Shown: positions 1 through 10,272, counted from the stretch's first letter. The stretch: DNA of 64,000 nucleotides from Flavobacterium pokkalii (GCF_014596575.1 NZ_NASZ01000009.1:1-64000); one strand, 5' to 3'. Notes: generated from the sequence alone by a model not told the origin. A program made the numbers and translations.

Positions 1-62
1 ATCAGTTGTAAATCAACGACTAAATATACGAAATAACTTATGTTAAACCAAATATAAAGCAC

Positions 63-91
63 AAAAAAAACCGCCTCAGTTTTGAGACGGC
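63..91 (-). terminator. Rho-independent terminator of the E1 fusion gene
   Basis: Read on the minus strand, GCCGTCTCAAAACTGAGGCGG folds into a GC-rich hairpin with a short loop. It is followed by a run of eight T. It lies about 25 bases after the stop codon of the E1 gene and nothing else nearby could use it on that strand. Confidence 0.85.
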
Positions 92-117
92 TTCTTTTGT
101 TTATAGAAAGATTTATT

Positions 118-2526
118 CTAATATAATTTTGGATATTTAGTTGGGTTGCTTTCTGAGATAATACTGTATGCTTTTTCATAAATATCTTCTGCTGATGGTT
201 TGGAAAAATAATCGCCATCAGTTCCATAAGCAGGTCGGTGCTCCTGAGCTGATAAAGTTTGTGGTTTGCTGTCTAAAAATTGATACGCATTTTGTTCTTC
301 AATAATTTTTTGCAAAATATAAGCCGAAGCGCCACCAGGAACGTCTTCGTCAATTACTAACAGACGATTAGTTTTTTGGATACTTTTTACAATATCATGA
401 TTGATGTCAAAAGGAATTAACGACTGAATATCGATTACTTCGCACTCAATTCCTATTTCCTGTAATTCTTTAGCAGCCTGTTCAACTAATCGTAATGTAG
501 ATCCGTAAGAAACTAAAGTAATATCGGTTCCGGTTTTAATGGTTTCAACAACGCCAATCGGAGTTTTAAATTCACCAAAATTCACTGGTGCTTTTTCTTT
601 AAGACGGTATCCGTTCAAACATTCGATTACTAAAGCAGGTTCGTCACATTCTAAAAGGGAATTGTAAAAACCGGCAGCTTTAGTCATATCTCTTGGAACT
701 AAAACATTAATTCCTCTTATGGCGTTAATAATCATTCCCATTGGAGAACCGGAATGCCAGATGCCTTCTAATCGGTGTCCTCGGGTTCTGATGATTAACG
801 GAGCGTTTTGTTTTCCTGCTGTTCTGTAAAGTAAAGAGGCTAAGTCGTCACTTAAAATTTGTATCGCGTATAATAAATAATCTAAATACTGAATTTCAGC
901 AATAGGTCTTAAACCTCTTAAGGCAAGTCCAATTCCTTGTCCGATTATCGTGGCTTCACGAATTCCTACATCGGCTACACGTGTTTCTCCGTATTTTTCC
1001 TGCATGCCTTCTAAGCCCTGATTTACATCGCCAATATTTCCGGAATCTTCTCCGAAAATTAAAACTTCGGGATATTTGGCAAAAAGAGCGTCGAAATTAT
1101 CACGAATAATCATTCGCCCGTCAGTATCTTTTTTAGCATCTTCAGGATAAACAGGTAAAATTTCTTTTACAGAAAGCACATTGTTTTTTGTTTCAGAATA
1201 TAAATTGTTACTGAAAAGCGGCTGTGTTTTTTCAAAGTATTTTTGAATCCAGTTTGCTAATTCTGTTTTATGTGCTTCGTGAGCCAGCAAACGCAGGGAT
1301 TTCCTTGCGGTTACCAGAATTTCTTTTTTTAGAGGATCTTTGATTACTTTTAGCGCATTGGAAAGTTTTAGAATTTGCTCTTTATTTTTACTTAAAGGAG
1401 CAGCCTTATCTAAAATGCTAAGCAATTCATTCTTTTCTTCGACAATAGGAGCGATAAAAGATGTCCAGGAAGTTTTTTTAGTTTCTAAAACTTCTTTTTT
1501 AATGGTAGCTTCAATTTCATTCAGTTCTTCGGCTGAAGCAATATTGATGGCAATCATCCAAAGGCGCATTTGTCTGATACAATCAAATTCGCGTTCCCAA
1601 TTTAGTCTTTCGGTACTTTTGTATCTTTCGTGCGATCCCGAACTGGAATGCCCTTGTGGTTGCGTAAGTTCAGTTACGTGAACTAAAACCGGGATGTGCT
1701 TTTCGCGGGCAATTCTCGAAGCCCTTTCGTAAGCAGAAATCAAATCGGAATAATCCCAGCCTTTAACCGTGATGATTTCAATTCCGTCATTATTTTTATC
1801 GCGTTGAAAACCGGATAAAATTTCAGAGATATTTTCTTTTGTTGTTTGGTGTTTGGCATGAACCGAAATTCCGTATTCGTCATCCCAAACGCTAATAACC
1901 ATAGGAACTTGTAATACTCCGGCAGCATTAATTGTTTCGAAAAACACTCCTTCGGAAGTACTGGCATTCCCGATAGTTCCCCAGGCTACTTCGTTTCCTT
2001 TGTCCGAAAAGTTTTTTTGGTTTGGAATATTATCTATCTCACGATAGATTTTTGATGCCTGAGCCAAACCCAGCAAACGCGGCATTTGAGCTGCTGTAGG
2101 TGAAATATCGGAACTGGAATTTTTTTGTTTCGTTAAATCTTTCCAACTTCCGTCTTCATTCAAACTATGAGTAACAAAATGACCTCCCATTTGTCTTCCG
2201 GCCGACATTGGTTCTTGTTTAATATCGGTATTTCCATATAATCCGGCAAAGAAATGAGCGGTTGTCAGTTCGCCAATAGCCATCATAAAAGTTTGGTCGC
2301 GGTAATAACCGGAGCGAAAATCTCCATCTTTGAAAAACTTAGCCATTGCTATTTGTGGCACCTCTTTTCCGTCTCCGAAAATGCCAAACTTTGCTTTACC
2401 CGTCAGTACTTCTCGGCGACCTAAAAGGCTGCATTCCCGACTAGTTACGGCTATCTTATAATCGTTCAATACTTCAGTCCTGAAATCCTCAAATGTCAAT
2501 GTAGTATTGGTTTGTTCTTTTATCAT
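118..2526 (-). CDS. Fused alpha/beta E1 component of a 2-oxoacid dehydrogenase (probably branched-chain)
   Basis: This 802-residue protein joins both E1 subunits of a thiamine-diphosphate 2-oxoacid dehydrogenase. Such enzymes decarboxylate a 2-oxoacid and hand the acyl group to the lipoyl E2. Residues 1-400 are alpha-like (FRSGYYRDQTF near 70-80, then the cofactor region at 186-220). Residues 460-800 are beta-like (IFGEDSGNIGDVNQG, then a transketolase C-terminal domain with VIDIQSLIPFD). The usual GDG...NN thiamine motif reads GNA...DD here. The fused layout is common in Bacteroidota. It stands alone with its own terminator, with no E2 or E3 nearby. Branched-chain 2-oxoacids are the likely substrate, but the sequence does not settle this. 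Confidence 0.85.
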   Translation of the reverse strand: MIKEQTNTTLTFEDFRTEVLNDYKIAVTSRECSLLGRREVLTGKAKFGIFGDGKEVPQIAMAKFFKDGDFRSGYYRDQTFMMAIGELTTAHFFAGLYGNTDIKQEPMSAGRQMGGHFVTHSLNEDGSWKDLTKQKNSSSDISPTAAQMPRLLGLAQASKIYREIDNIPNQKNFSDKGNEVAWGTIGNASTSEGVFFETINAAGVLQVPMVISVWDDEYGISVHAKHQTTKENISEILSGFQRDKNNDGIEIITVKGWDYSDLISAYERASRIAREKHIPVLVHVTELTQPQGHSSSGSHERYKSTERLNWEREFDCIRQMRLWMIAINIASAEELNEIEATIKKEVLETKKTSWTSFIAPIVEEKNELLSILDKAAPLSKNKEQILKLSNALKVIKDPLKKEILVTARKSLRLLAHEAHKTELANWIQKYFEKTQPLFSNNLYSETKNNVLSVKEILPVYPEDAKKDTDGRMIIRDNFDALFAKYPEVLIFGEDSGNIGDVNQGLEGMQEKYGETRVADVGIREATIIGQGIGLALRGLRPIAEIQYLDYLLYAIQILSDDLASLLYRTAGKQNAPLIIRTRGHRLEGIWHSGSPMGMIINAIRGINVLVPRDMTKAAGFYNSLLECDEPALVIECLNGYRLKEKAPVNFGEFKTPIGVVETIKTGTDITLVSYGSTLRLVEQAAKELQEIGIECEVIDIQSLIPFDINHDIVKSIQKTNRLLVIDEDVPGGASAYILQKIIEEQNAYQFLDSKPQTLSAQEHRPAYGTDGDYFSKPSAEDIYEKAYSIISESNPTKYPKLY

Positions 2527-2711
2527 AATTGAAAGATTATAATTCTTTGGCGCAAATTTACTTAAAAACTGGCTATTATCATAATCTATTAAAATAAAAA
2601 AGAACTACTTTACGGTGTTTTTATTTAAAAATAATATTGTTTTTTTAATAAAAAATAATTTTTTGGTTCAAAAACTGATTTTTTTGTAATGATTTGTAGT
2701 AAGCTATTTGT

Positions 2712-5573
2712 TTAGAACCATTTCCGATTGAATAGGTTGATAAGTATTTTTGGAGAAAAAGTAATGATGAATCTAATTTTTTCATTGTACTTGTTTTGGC
2801 TTATTTCCCAACCGTTTGAAGAATAAACCGGAAGGTATAATTCAAAATAATCGGTTACTAAATTTAAACGGATACCACTGTCAAATTGAAATTTAGGATC
2901 CTGAAATCTGTTTTTTATAAAACCGGCATCACCATAAACTTCAATCCAATTCCAAATTGTATAACCTGTATTGATGGTACTCATCCATTGATTAGCATAG
3001 GGAGTATCCAGTTTTGATTTAAAACCACCTTCTGCCAAAATAAATTGCTGACTGAAAAAACCTGTACTTTCTGATCTTCCGTAAAAACTATAATCAAAGG
3101 AATAATCAGTTGGGCGATACAATCCAAAACTAAAATAATCGTTGTCACTTTTATTGTAGAGAAAGCTTCCGGTATACCATCTAAAATTTATTCGGCGATT
3201 GTTTTCAAATAGTTTGCGGTATTCTATTTCAGCAGCTAATTTTCCAAATTCTTTTGAAAATTGAATGTCGCCTGCAAAACTCAAATGTTTGGTAACTTCG
3301 GTTTTGGTATTGATATATTTTAGATTGAAAATAGAATAATTTTCAGTTGAATTGTCGGTTACAATTGCACTTTTTTCGCGATTAACAAATAGTTGTCGTA
3401 GATAAACATATTGTTTTTGATTGTCTCTAAAGTCATTTTGTCTTATACTTAATTGCACACTAGGATTCAGTTTTGTGTAAGTGGCGTCAGGAGCATAATG
3501 AAAATAAGAGCCGGACAAAGCATATTTCACATTGTATAAACGGCTGTTTCTGTAATTTTTATTAATCAAAAAAGAACCTGATCCCGAAATGGTTTTTGAG
3601 TTAGTTGAATAAGAAGGCGTTATGTTGAAAATAAAAGGTTTCTCCAATATGGTTTTATTATGAAGACGAATTCCTGCTATAAATCCGTCGTATAAATTGT
3701 ATTCTAACGAAGGGACGTATAAAATTTGGTTATAGTAAGGATCTTCCAAATCTTTCATCAAAACAAATTTAATCGGGCGATTGTTTGGGAAAAAAGGCTT
3801 TAATGATTTCCAATTGTTTCTCAAATTGTATTCTGGGACTTCATTTTTATAATTCAATACAATTTTGTTGGCATTGTTTCGGGCAAAACTAAAAGTACTG
3901 TCAATCGAATTCGGTTCTATCCATTTCTTGAAAACAATATCTTTTTTTAAAATACCGTAAACGGGAACCGGTACGTTGATTCCGGTTCTGTTTTTTAAAG
4001 AAAAATAAATGCTGTCATTGGTTTTACTTACTTTGTTAAATTTGTAATCAATTAAATCTCTGGAATATATAACGGTTTTAAAAAACCAGTTGATATCTTT
4101 TGAAGATTGGTTTTTCAGGATGTTTTCAAAATCAGCGGCATCGGTTTGTTGTTTCTTTTTAGCAATATAGAATTCGCGAATACTTTTAGTTACAGCCTCA
4201 TTTTCAAGATAGCTGTTTAAAAAACGCAAACTTAGACCAGCGCGGTATTTGCTGGCTATTTGTTCGTTAAATTTTATCAAGTTGTTTTTAGGTTCGCCTA
4301 AAGCCTGATCCAGATTTTTTCGGGCCATTAACATATAAAAATAACTGTATTGCTCGTTGAAATCAATATTAGTAAGGTTGAAACTTTTTAATAATTTGAA
4401 ATTAGCGGCATTTCCCAGCATTTTAGTTCCGGGATAATTTTCTTCGATATACTTCATCATGATATAGACCTGAATTCCGTTATGAACCCAGCTGTCCTTG
4501 CGATTATCAATATAAAGACTGTTGTTGAGAAATACGTTTAAATAGGTTTTTAAAAACTTAATTTCAAAGGTAAATTCATCTGTAAAAGGTCTAATGAAGG
4601 AAGGTAATTGATTCAGTCCGTAAAATGGATTTCTTTCGTAGTCGGTTTGTGAAATCACAATTTTCTTAAAAGGATAATCGCCAATTTGTCTTTTAACAAA
4701 ACGAACGACACAATCGATAGCCTGAGCCTGAGCTGTTGGCGTAATTTTTTCACCGTCTAAATTGGTTAGAACTTCAAAACTATCATTTTTAAAACTCGTA
4801 AAATTGGATTCCGGTTCTATAAAAAGACTAAAATCAACTCTGTTTTGACCATTAAATTTATAAATGGTGTAGTCGTCTTTATTGATTTCTTCGGTGGTGT
4901 CTAAATCTGTCGTAATTGCAAAATCGCTGGAAAGTTTAAGTTCTACATCAAAATGGCAAATGGCATTGGCAATGTCGTCCAGATTTTCATTACTGTATCT
5001 TACAAAAGCGTGGTTTTCATAACGTGCCGGAGTTAAAAACCAGGATTTTAAATTGATGTTGCCAAAATCGTCATAGCCGTATTTGGTGAATTTATTATTT
5101 GGAATTTTTACATTGTAATTCAGTTCCAAATCAATTTTTTGGTTTGGAGCCAATTTGTTTGGCAGATTTACCACAATAAGATCGGGATGTTTTCGGGCTC
5201 TGTTCCAGGAAAAGAACAAATGATCTTTATTTAAAATGGTTATTTTGGAAGTTTTGCCGCGCTCTTCCTCTTTGGCTAAGTGAAATCCGCGATAAAATTC
5301 GTCAGAAAACCGAAGTGCTAAAGGTGTGTGAACATTAGAATAGGCATTATTCCAATCGTTCAAAACAATTTCCGAGATACTATCATTACTGTTGTTAAAA
5401 TATTCAAGTTCCTGTTTGACGTTCAAAGTGTGTGTCTCCGGATCTACATCAACATAAAGGCGATTATGATGCTGTGCTATAAGAGTACTTGTAGCAGCAA
5501 AAAAAACAATCAAAAACAAACAGATTTTAGCAATCGAATTCAATGGTAGTCCGGGTTTTAAAAAGTATTTCAA
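2712..5573 (-). CDS. Outer-membrane protein with degenerate M1-peptidase-like domain and C-terminal beta-barrel
   Basis: The protein has 953 residues and a signal peptide (hydrophobic residues 15-33, cut likely after LIAQ). Residues 35-500 look like an M1 aminopeptidase: a beta-rich N-domain, GLNQLPSF at 319-326 where active enzymes have the GxMEN exopeptidase loop, and DSWVHNGIQVY at 360-370 where they have the WLxEGxxxY helix. The zinc motif HExxHxW is replaced by KTYLNVF (342-348) and the glutamate ligand by Asn365, so it should not bind zinc. About residues 600-953 are strand-rich and end in a terminal aromatic (NRKWF), as in outer-membrane barrels. It may be a structural or binding protein rather than a peptidase. 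Function unknown. Confidence 0.7.
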   Translation of the reverse strand: MKYFLKPGLPLNSIAKICLFLIVFFAATSTLIAQHHNRLYVDVDPETHTLNVKQELEYFNNSNDSISEIVLNDWNNAYSNVHTPLALRFSDEFYRGFHLAKEEERGKTSKITILNKDHLFFSWNRARKHPDLIVVNLPNKLAPNQKIDLELNYNVKIPNNKFTKYGYDDFGNINLKSWFLTPARYENHAFVRYSNENLDDIANAICHFDVELKLSSDFAITTDLDTTEEINKDDYTIYKFNGQNRVDFSLFIEPESNFTSFKNDSFEVLTNLDGEKITPTAQAQAIDCVVRFVKRQIGDYPFKKIVISQTDYERNPFYGLNQLPSFIRPFTDEFTFEIKFLKTYLNVFLNNSLYIDNRKDSWVHNGIQVYIMMKYIEENYPGTKMLGNAANFKLLKSFNLTNIDFNEQYSYFYMLMARKNLDQALGEPKNNLIKFNEQIASKYRAGLSLRFLNSYLENEAVTKSIREFYIAKKKQQTDAADFENILKNQSSKDINWFFKTVIYSRDLIDYKFNKVSKTNDSIYFSLKNRTGINVPVPVYGILKKDIVFKKWIEPNSIDSTFSFARNNANKIVLNYKNEVPEYNLRNNWKSLKPFFPNNRPIKFVLMKDLEDPYYNQILYVPSLEYNLYDGFIAGIRLHNKTILEKPFIFNITPSYSTNSKTISGSGSFLINKNYRNSRLYNVKYALSGSYFHYAPDATYTKLNPSVQLSIRQNDFRDNQKQYVYLRQLFVNREKSAIVTDNSTENYSIFNLKYINTKTEVTKHLSFAGDIQFSKEFGKLAAEIEYRKLFENNRRINFRWYTGSFLYNKSDNDYFSFGLYRPTDYSFDYSFYGRSESTGFFSQQFILAEGGFKSKLDTPYANQWMSTINTGYTIWNWIEVYGDAGFIKNRFQDPKFQFDSGIRLNLVTDYFELYLPVYSSNGWEISQNKYNEKIRFIITFSPKILINLFNRKWF

Positions 5574-5621
5574 TTTACATTTTTTTATTTTACCAACTAC
5601 AGTAAAATAAAAAAAAGCTGT

Positions 5622-5648
5622 AAAAAAAAGCTGTAAAAAAACAGCTTT
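5622..5648 (-). terminator. Terminator of the LOG-family gene
   Basis: On the minus strand AAAAGCTGT and ACAGCTTTT pair around a T-rich loop, followed by a run of T. The hairpin overlaps the stop codon of the LOG-family gene. The stem is short and AU-rich at its base, so strength is uncertain. An extra half-stem (aaaagctg at 5614-5620) lies just beyond it. Confidence 0.6.
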
Positions 5649-6373
5649 TAAAAATTGGGTTTCAAAGTGTATTTTTTATAGAAATTATCGAGAACTTCTA
5701 CAACTTCGTCTTCGTTGTCAACAATTTTTATCAGATTTAAATCTCCCGGGCTTATATTTTTTTCCTGTTCCACGACCGTCTTTATCCAATCGATTAATCC
5801 GGACCAATAACTGCTGCCGACAAGGATAATTGGGAAACGGGCAATTTTTTTAGTTTGGATTAAAGTAATTGCTTCAAACATTTCATCCAAAGTTCCAAAA
5901 CCTCCGGGCATTACCACAAAACCTTGTGAATATTTGACAAACATTACTTTTCGAACAAAAAAGTAATCAAAATTCAGGTTTTTATCCTGATCGATATAAG
6001 GATTAAAATGTTGTTCAAAAGGCAATTCAATGTTTAATCCCACAGATGTTCCGCCGCCTAAATGCGCGCCTTTATTACCGGCTTCCATAATTCCCGGGCC
6101 GCCGCCTGTGATGATTCCGTAGCCTGCTTTGCTGATTTTAAAAGCAATTTTTTCGGCCAGTTGGTAATACTTATTATCAGGTTGTGTTCGTGCCGATCCA
6201 AAAATAGAAACGCAGGGACCAATACGTCCCATATTTTCATATCCATTAACAAATTCCGACATGATTTTGAAAATCGCCCAACTGTCATTGGTACGAATTT
6301 CATTCCATGTTTTTTGTTTCAGTTTATCCTGGATTATTTTTTCTTCGTCATTATCAAAATCTTCTAATCTCAT
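5648..6373 (-). CDS. LOG-family (TIGR00730) nucleotide phosphoribohydrolase-like protein
   Basis: This 241-residue Rossmann-like protein carries the family signature VMPGGFGTLDEMFEA, which contains the PGGxGTxxE motif that binds the nucleotide phosphate in LOG proteins. A second conserved loop reads GYGIITGGGPGIMEAGNKGA. Family members cleave nucleoside 5'-monophosphates to base and ribose 5-phosphate; the plant-type enzymes release cytokinins. It has an N-terminal helical extension of about 50 residues before the core, typical of the longer bacterial subgroup. It is monocistronic. The true substrate in a free-living bacterium cannot be told from sequence; AMP-like nucleotides are plausible. 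Confidence 0.85.
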   Translation of the reverse strand: MRLEDFDNDEEKIIQDKLKQKTWNEIRTNDSWAIFKIMSEFVNGYENMGRIGPCVSIFGSARTQPDNKYYQLAEKIAFKISKAGYGIITGGGPGIMEAGNKGAHLGGGTSVGLNIELPFEQHFNPYIDQDKNLNFDYFFVRKVMFVKYSQGFVVMPGGFGTLDEMFEAITLIQTKKIARFPIILVGSSYWSGLIDWIKTVVEQEKNISPGDLNLIKIVDNEDEVVEVLDNFYKKYTLKPNF

Positions 6374-6593
6374 GGTTTTTATATTTTATATAATTCGATT
6401 GTAGTTTTTTTGTCAGCTGCAAATACTTTTTGAGTGCATAAAAGAAGCAATTGCCAGAGTGACTTTCTACTAAAGTAAGGTTTTTTGGGTATAAAAACTA
6501 GACTGATTCCCGAATAATATTTAGGATAAAAATCGGATTATGATTAAATATTTGTAAAACAATTAGTTGTGATTCTAATCAGAGAAAAAGAAT

Positions 6594-7784
6594 TTAAAAA
6601 GAGAGGGTAGAAGCGGCTTCTTTTTTAAGTTTATTGTTTTTTCTTTCTTTTTTGGATTTGTTTAACCAAATAATAAAGCCTGTAACTGGTAATGAAGCAC
6701 AAATTAGCGCAGCAAAAAACGCCAGAAATTTAGTAGTTAAACCACCAAAAGTTCCGGTGTGTAAATCGTAATTCATAGAAGTGATTTTGCCTCCTAGTTG
6801 TAAATTTTCGGAGGTTTTCATGCTGTCAATTTGTCCGCTTTTCTGGTCGAAATAATAGCGATAGAAATTCCCCGTTCTGTTTTTATCCAGTCGAACCTGA
6901 ATATCATGTGGTTCTGATTTTTCTTCCTGTAAACGAATGGAATACTGATCAGCCTGAGCGTGTTTGGACAACACATAAAACAATCCGTTATCGAGTGTGT
7001 TAGTCGTTTTTTGCGGAATAGAATCCAGTTGTACAATTGTATTTTTCTTCTTTGTATCTAGCGTATTAAGGCTATTGTTGACTCCTTTTTTGAAAACAGG
7101 AAAAGCAAAGACTAAGCCGGTAAAGCAAAAAAGCAGCGCCCAGGGTAAGACATAAAATCCTAAAACATTGTGCAAATCGTAGTTTAGACGCTTGGGTTTT
7201 GCAGAAAATTTTATGCTAAAATGTTGTTTGATATTTTTAGGCTTCCATTTTTTTGGCCACCACAAAAAGAAACCGCTAATACAAATCAGGCTGAAAAAAA
7301 GTGTCGAAAAACCAATAATTAGATGACCGTATTTTTTACCTAAAAGTAAATTCATGTGCAGTTGCAACACAATTTGGAAAAACTCGGTTTTAGTGTTTTC
7401 AATTTGTTGTACAGTTCCTAAATAAGGGTTGATAAATACTCTTTTGTTATAAGTAAAATAATCAGTGTAAAAAAAGGCTTTTTTATTGGTTTTGGTCGCT
7501 CTGAAAACCCAGGTTCGGTTTTTTTGCGGAAAAATATCTACTCTTGAAATTTTTTCACCGGGATTTAAGTTTTTTTCGGCAACGGCAATAAGTTTGCTTA
7601 AAGCAATGGTGGATTTGGTTTCCGGAGTAGGGTGGCTTATAAAATATTTTTCAGGATAAACTACTAATTTGAGTTCATCCTGAAAAACATAAATACAGCC
7701 GGTAAGACTTACAATTAAAATGACAATTCCGGAAATTAATCCGAGCCATTTATGAAGCCATAAAATCTGTTTTTTTAATATCAT
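6594..7784 (-). CDS. PepSY-associated transmembrane protein (PiuB-like), probable iron-uptake partner
   Basis: The 396-residue inner-membrane protein has four hydrophobic segments (about 14-35, 153-176, 207-229 and 353-376), with PepSY-like regions between them. It begins LWLHKWLGLISG, the hallmark of the PepSY-TM family. These proteins occur beside TonB siderophore receptors and some act as ferric-siderophore reductases. Its start codon overlaps the stop codon of the upstream receptor in a TAATG arrangement, so the two are translationally coupled. The role in siderophore reduction is inferred from this pairing; the sequence alone shows only the family. Confidence 0.8.
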   Translation of the reverse strand: MILKKQILWLHKWLGLISGIVILIVSLTGCIYVFQDELKLVVYPEKYFISHPTPETKSTIALSKLIAVAEKNLNPGEKISRVDIFPQKNRTWVFRATKTNKKAFFYTDYFTYNKRVFINPYLGTVQQIENTKTEFFQIVLQLHMNLLLGKKYGHLIIGFSTLFFSLICISGFFLWWPKKWKPKNIKQHFSIKFSAKPKRLNYDLHNVLGFYVLPWALLFCFTGLVFAFPVFKKGVNNSLNTLDTKKKNTIVQLDSIPQKTTNTLDNGLFYVLSKHAQADQYSIRLQEEKSEPHDIQVRLDKNRTGNFYRYYFDQKSGQIDSMKTSENLQLGGKITSMNYDLHTGTFGGLTTKFLAFFAALICASLPVTGFIIWLNKSKKERKNNKLKKEAASTLSF

Positions 7785-10099
7785 TAAAAATTATAATGTA
7801 AATTTAAACTGCTGGTCATTCCGCTTCCTAACACATATTCCGCATCCAAAGCTCGATATTGACTTACTGTTGGATAATAATAATTGTTTAATAAATTCTC
7901 TACTCCAAGGCTAATGGACCACTTAGAATTGAAAGCATAATTAGCGGATAAATTTAGCAAATTAACCGTTGAAATTGGTCCTTCGCTATTTTTATATTTT
8001 CCGTTGCTGGCAGGTTCAAAACGATTTCTACAACCGGTATTTACCCAAGAAACTTGTACGTTAGTTTTCTCTGTAGGTTTGTAGTTGATGAAAGCCGTTG
8101 CTTTTGCAGGAGCAATTCGGGAACCGTTTAGATATACTTTGCTACCGTCATCAAATTTTGCTTTTCCTTCTACAAATGAATAATTTCCTCCTATTTTTAA
8201 TTCCTCTAAGATTCTGTAATCTAGTGATATTTCGTATCCTTTTACGGTTTCCGGTTCACGTTGTGCTACTAAATAACCACCTACATCTACTAAATTAGCT
8301 CCCAGTTTTGAAGTACTGATGTAGTAAGCTGCCGAAAGATTAATGTTTGAAATTCTGCTTGAAAAACCAATCTCGTAATTATTGGTGATAATTGGATCTG
8401 TTTCCAGATTATCGATGGTGTTTTCATCGGCTCTTCTTAGAATTCGACCTAATTCATTGATTGCAAAACCTTGTGAAAAACTAATAAACGGATTGAACCA
8501 ATCGTATTTATTAAAACGTAATCCGGCATTAAACATGGTTGCATTGTATGGAATATCGCCTCCTTTTACAAAAATACTTCCGGCTCCGTTAGCCCCGGTT
8601 GCAATGGTGTTGTAATCTTTTACGCGAACCGTTGCATTTTCATAACGGATTCCTCCTTTGAAAATTAAATTTTCTAAAATGTCCAGTTTTAATTGGGCAT
8701 AAGGAGCAATGTTGGTCATGTCCATTTTAGGAATATAAACGCGACCATCTACCAAATCCTGATAAGTAACATCGTTCAAAAGGTCTAAACCATAAGTGAT
8801 TTCGGTTGGGATATTTCCAATAGAAAAAGGAGTATTGAAATTAATACGTATTCCTTTCTTGTCTGAGTTAATCATCGTTTGTCCCGGTCCGTACCATGCC
8901 GAAGCACTGGCAACATAGCGATTCATGGAACGGAATGAATTCAAATAAGCAGCAACATCTAATTGGGTGTTTTGAAACAAATTATCTTTTGAAAAACTAA
9001 GCATCAAATTATAATTGTATGGCGTTCCTGCATTTTGTCCCGGGTCTTCTCCAGGTACTCCAATGGTAGGTGTTACTCCGTAAACTCCGGTTTGACTGAT
9101 ATATTTGGCATGTTGAGTGCTGTTATAAAAGTTAGACAGTAAATTGATACTGGTATGGTCGGTGATAGCGTAATTTAATTTGGCAAATAGGTTTATCTGA
9201 TCTGAATTTGACAATCCGTCAGTTTGACCAAGCGGTTTTCCTTTGGCATCTCTTTGTAAAGCCGTGTAATCATAAGAACCTCCTGCTACAAAGCTGAATT
9301 TGTCTCTTTTACCATTAAAGAACTGTGAAAGGCGATAGCCAAAAGTTTCTGAACTGTGTATTGGATTAAAAGTTGTTCCAATAGTAGTGTTTCCGTGAAA
9401 CGAATCGCTTTTAGGACTTTTCTTGGTAATATAGTTGATGATTCCACCTCCGGAACCATTTCCGTAAATAGATGTTGCTCCTTTAATTACCTCAATTCTT
9501 TCAATGGCATTAGCATCAATAGTTCTGATATCTCTTTGTCCGTTCATCAAAGGTGTCGATTGCGGAATTCCGTCAATTAAAACTAAAACCTGTCTTCCTC
9601 TTAAGGTTTGTCCGGCATTAGTAGCCTTGTTTGTTGTTGTACCCAATCCAGGAACTAAATTTCCTAAAACGGAAGATAAATTCGTGCTGATATTCGTTTG
9701 ATTTTGAATATCTCTTTGATTTAAAATCGTTACTGAGGATGGAATAGTGGAGATATTTTCCTTTTTTCTACCGGCGGTAATTACAATTTCCTGTAATTTG
9801 TTTTCTTCTTTTTCCAGTTGGATAACAGTTGTTTCCTGAGTATTAATGTTAGTAAAACTGTACAAAGTTTCCGCATAATTATAAGCGGTAACCAAAATGT
9901 TTCCTTTAATAATTTTCGAAGCAGAAATTTGTGCTTCACCATCTGAATTTGTTTTGGAAAGGACTATATTTCCGGAAGAAATTGTAGCGTTTTCTATAGC
10001 TTTTCCTGAATTGTTTTCTACCCTTATTTTTAAGGTTTGGGCAGAAATTATTGAAGTAATAAAAAAGAACGTCAGAGAGACTAGTGATTTAAAAGTCAT
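7784..10099 (-). CDS. TonB-dependent receptor, probable ferric-siderophore uptake
   Basis: This 771-residue outer-membrane receptor starts with a signal peptide (cut near ISAQ) and a carboxypeptidase-regulatory-like domain at about 21-95. The plug domain follows (SSVTILNQRDIQNQTN near 121, then IERIEVIKGATSIYGNGSGGG), then a 22-strand-type barrel ending in the aromatic NLHYNF. The IKGATSIYGNGSGGG segment is typical of siderophore receptors. It is the first gene of a two-gene operon with the PepSY protein. Iron control is likely but I did not recognise a Fur box upstream. The ligand cannot be named. Confidence 0.85.
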   Translation of the reverse strand: MTFKSLVSLTFFFITSIISAQTLKIRVENNSGKAIENATISSGNIVLSKTNSDGEAQISASKIIKGNILVTAYNYAETLYSFTNINTQETTVIQLEKEENKLQEIVITAGRKKENISTIPSSVTILNQRDIQNQTNISTNLSSVLGNLVPGLGTTTNKATNAGQTLRGRQVLVLIDGIPQSTPLMNGQRDIRTIDANAIERIEVIKGATSIYGNGSGGGIINYITKKSPKSDSFHGNTTIGTTFNPIHSSETFGYRLSQFFNGKRDKFSFVAGGSYDYTALQRDAKGKPLGQTDGLSNSDQINLFAKLNYAITDHTSINLLSNFYNSTQHAKYISQTGVYGVTPTIGVPGEDPGQNAGTPYNYNLMLSFSKDNLFQNTQLDVAAYLNSFRSMNRYVASASAWYGPGQTMINSDKKGIRINFNTPFSIGNIPTEITYGLDLLNDVTYQDLVDGRVYIPKMDMTNIAPYAQLKLDILENLIFKGGIRYENATVRVKDYNTIATGANGAGSIFVKGGDIPYNATMFNAGLRFNKYDWFNPFISFSQGFAINELGRILRRADENTIDNLETDPIITNNYEIGFSSRISNINLSAAYYISTSKLGANLVDVGGYLVAQREPETVKGYEISLDYRILEELKIGGNYSFVEGKAKFDDGSKVYLNGSRIAPAKATAFINYKPTEKTNVQVSWVNTGCRNRFEPASNGKYKNSEGPISTVNLLNLSANYAFNSKWSISLGVENLLNNYYYPTVSQYRALDAEYVLGSGMTSSLNLHYNF

Positions 10100-10240
10100 T
10101 TTGATAGGGTAAAATTTAACTTATTCTTATTTAGATTTATTTTAAGCAAAAGTAGTTTTATCCTTTTTTCGATGCAACAAAAAATTTAAAAATGTTTAAA
10201 AAAAGTAGTTTTTGTAGTTTAATACGTGTTATAAATATAG

Positions 10241-10272
10241 AAAAAAGCCTTTTTCAACGAAAAAGGCTTTTA
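10241..10272 (-). terminator. Terminator of uvrA
   Basis: AAAAGCCTTTTT and AAAAAGGCTTTT form a strong hairpin around a five-base loop, with T on the minus-strand 3' side. It sits 18 bases after the uvrA stop codon. Because both flanks are A/T runs it could also work for the other strand, but no plus-strand gene ends here. Confidence 0.85.

Noticed and set aside
6062..6367. 101-residue plus-strand frame
   Set aside because: It is an antisense shadow of the LOG-family gene with Phe- and Ile-rich composition.
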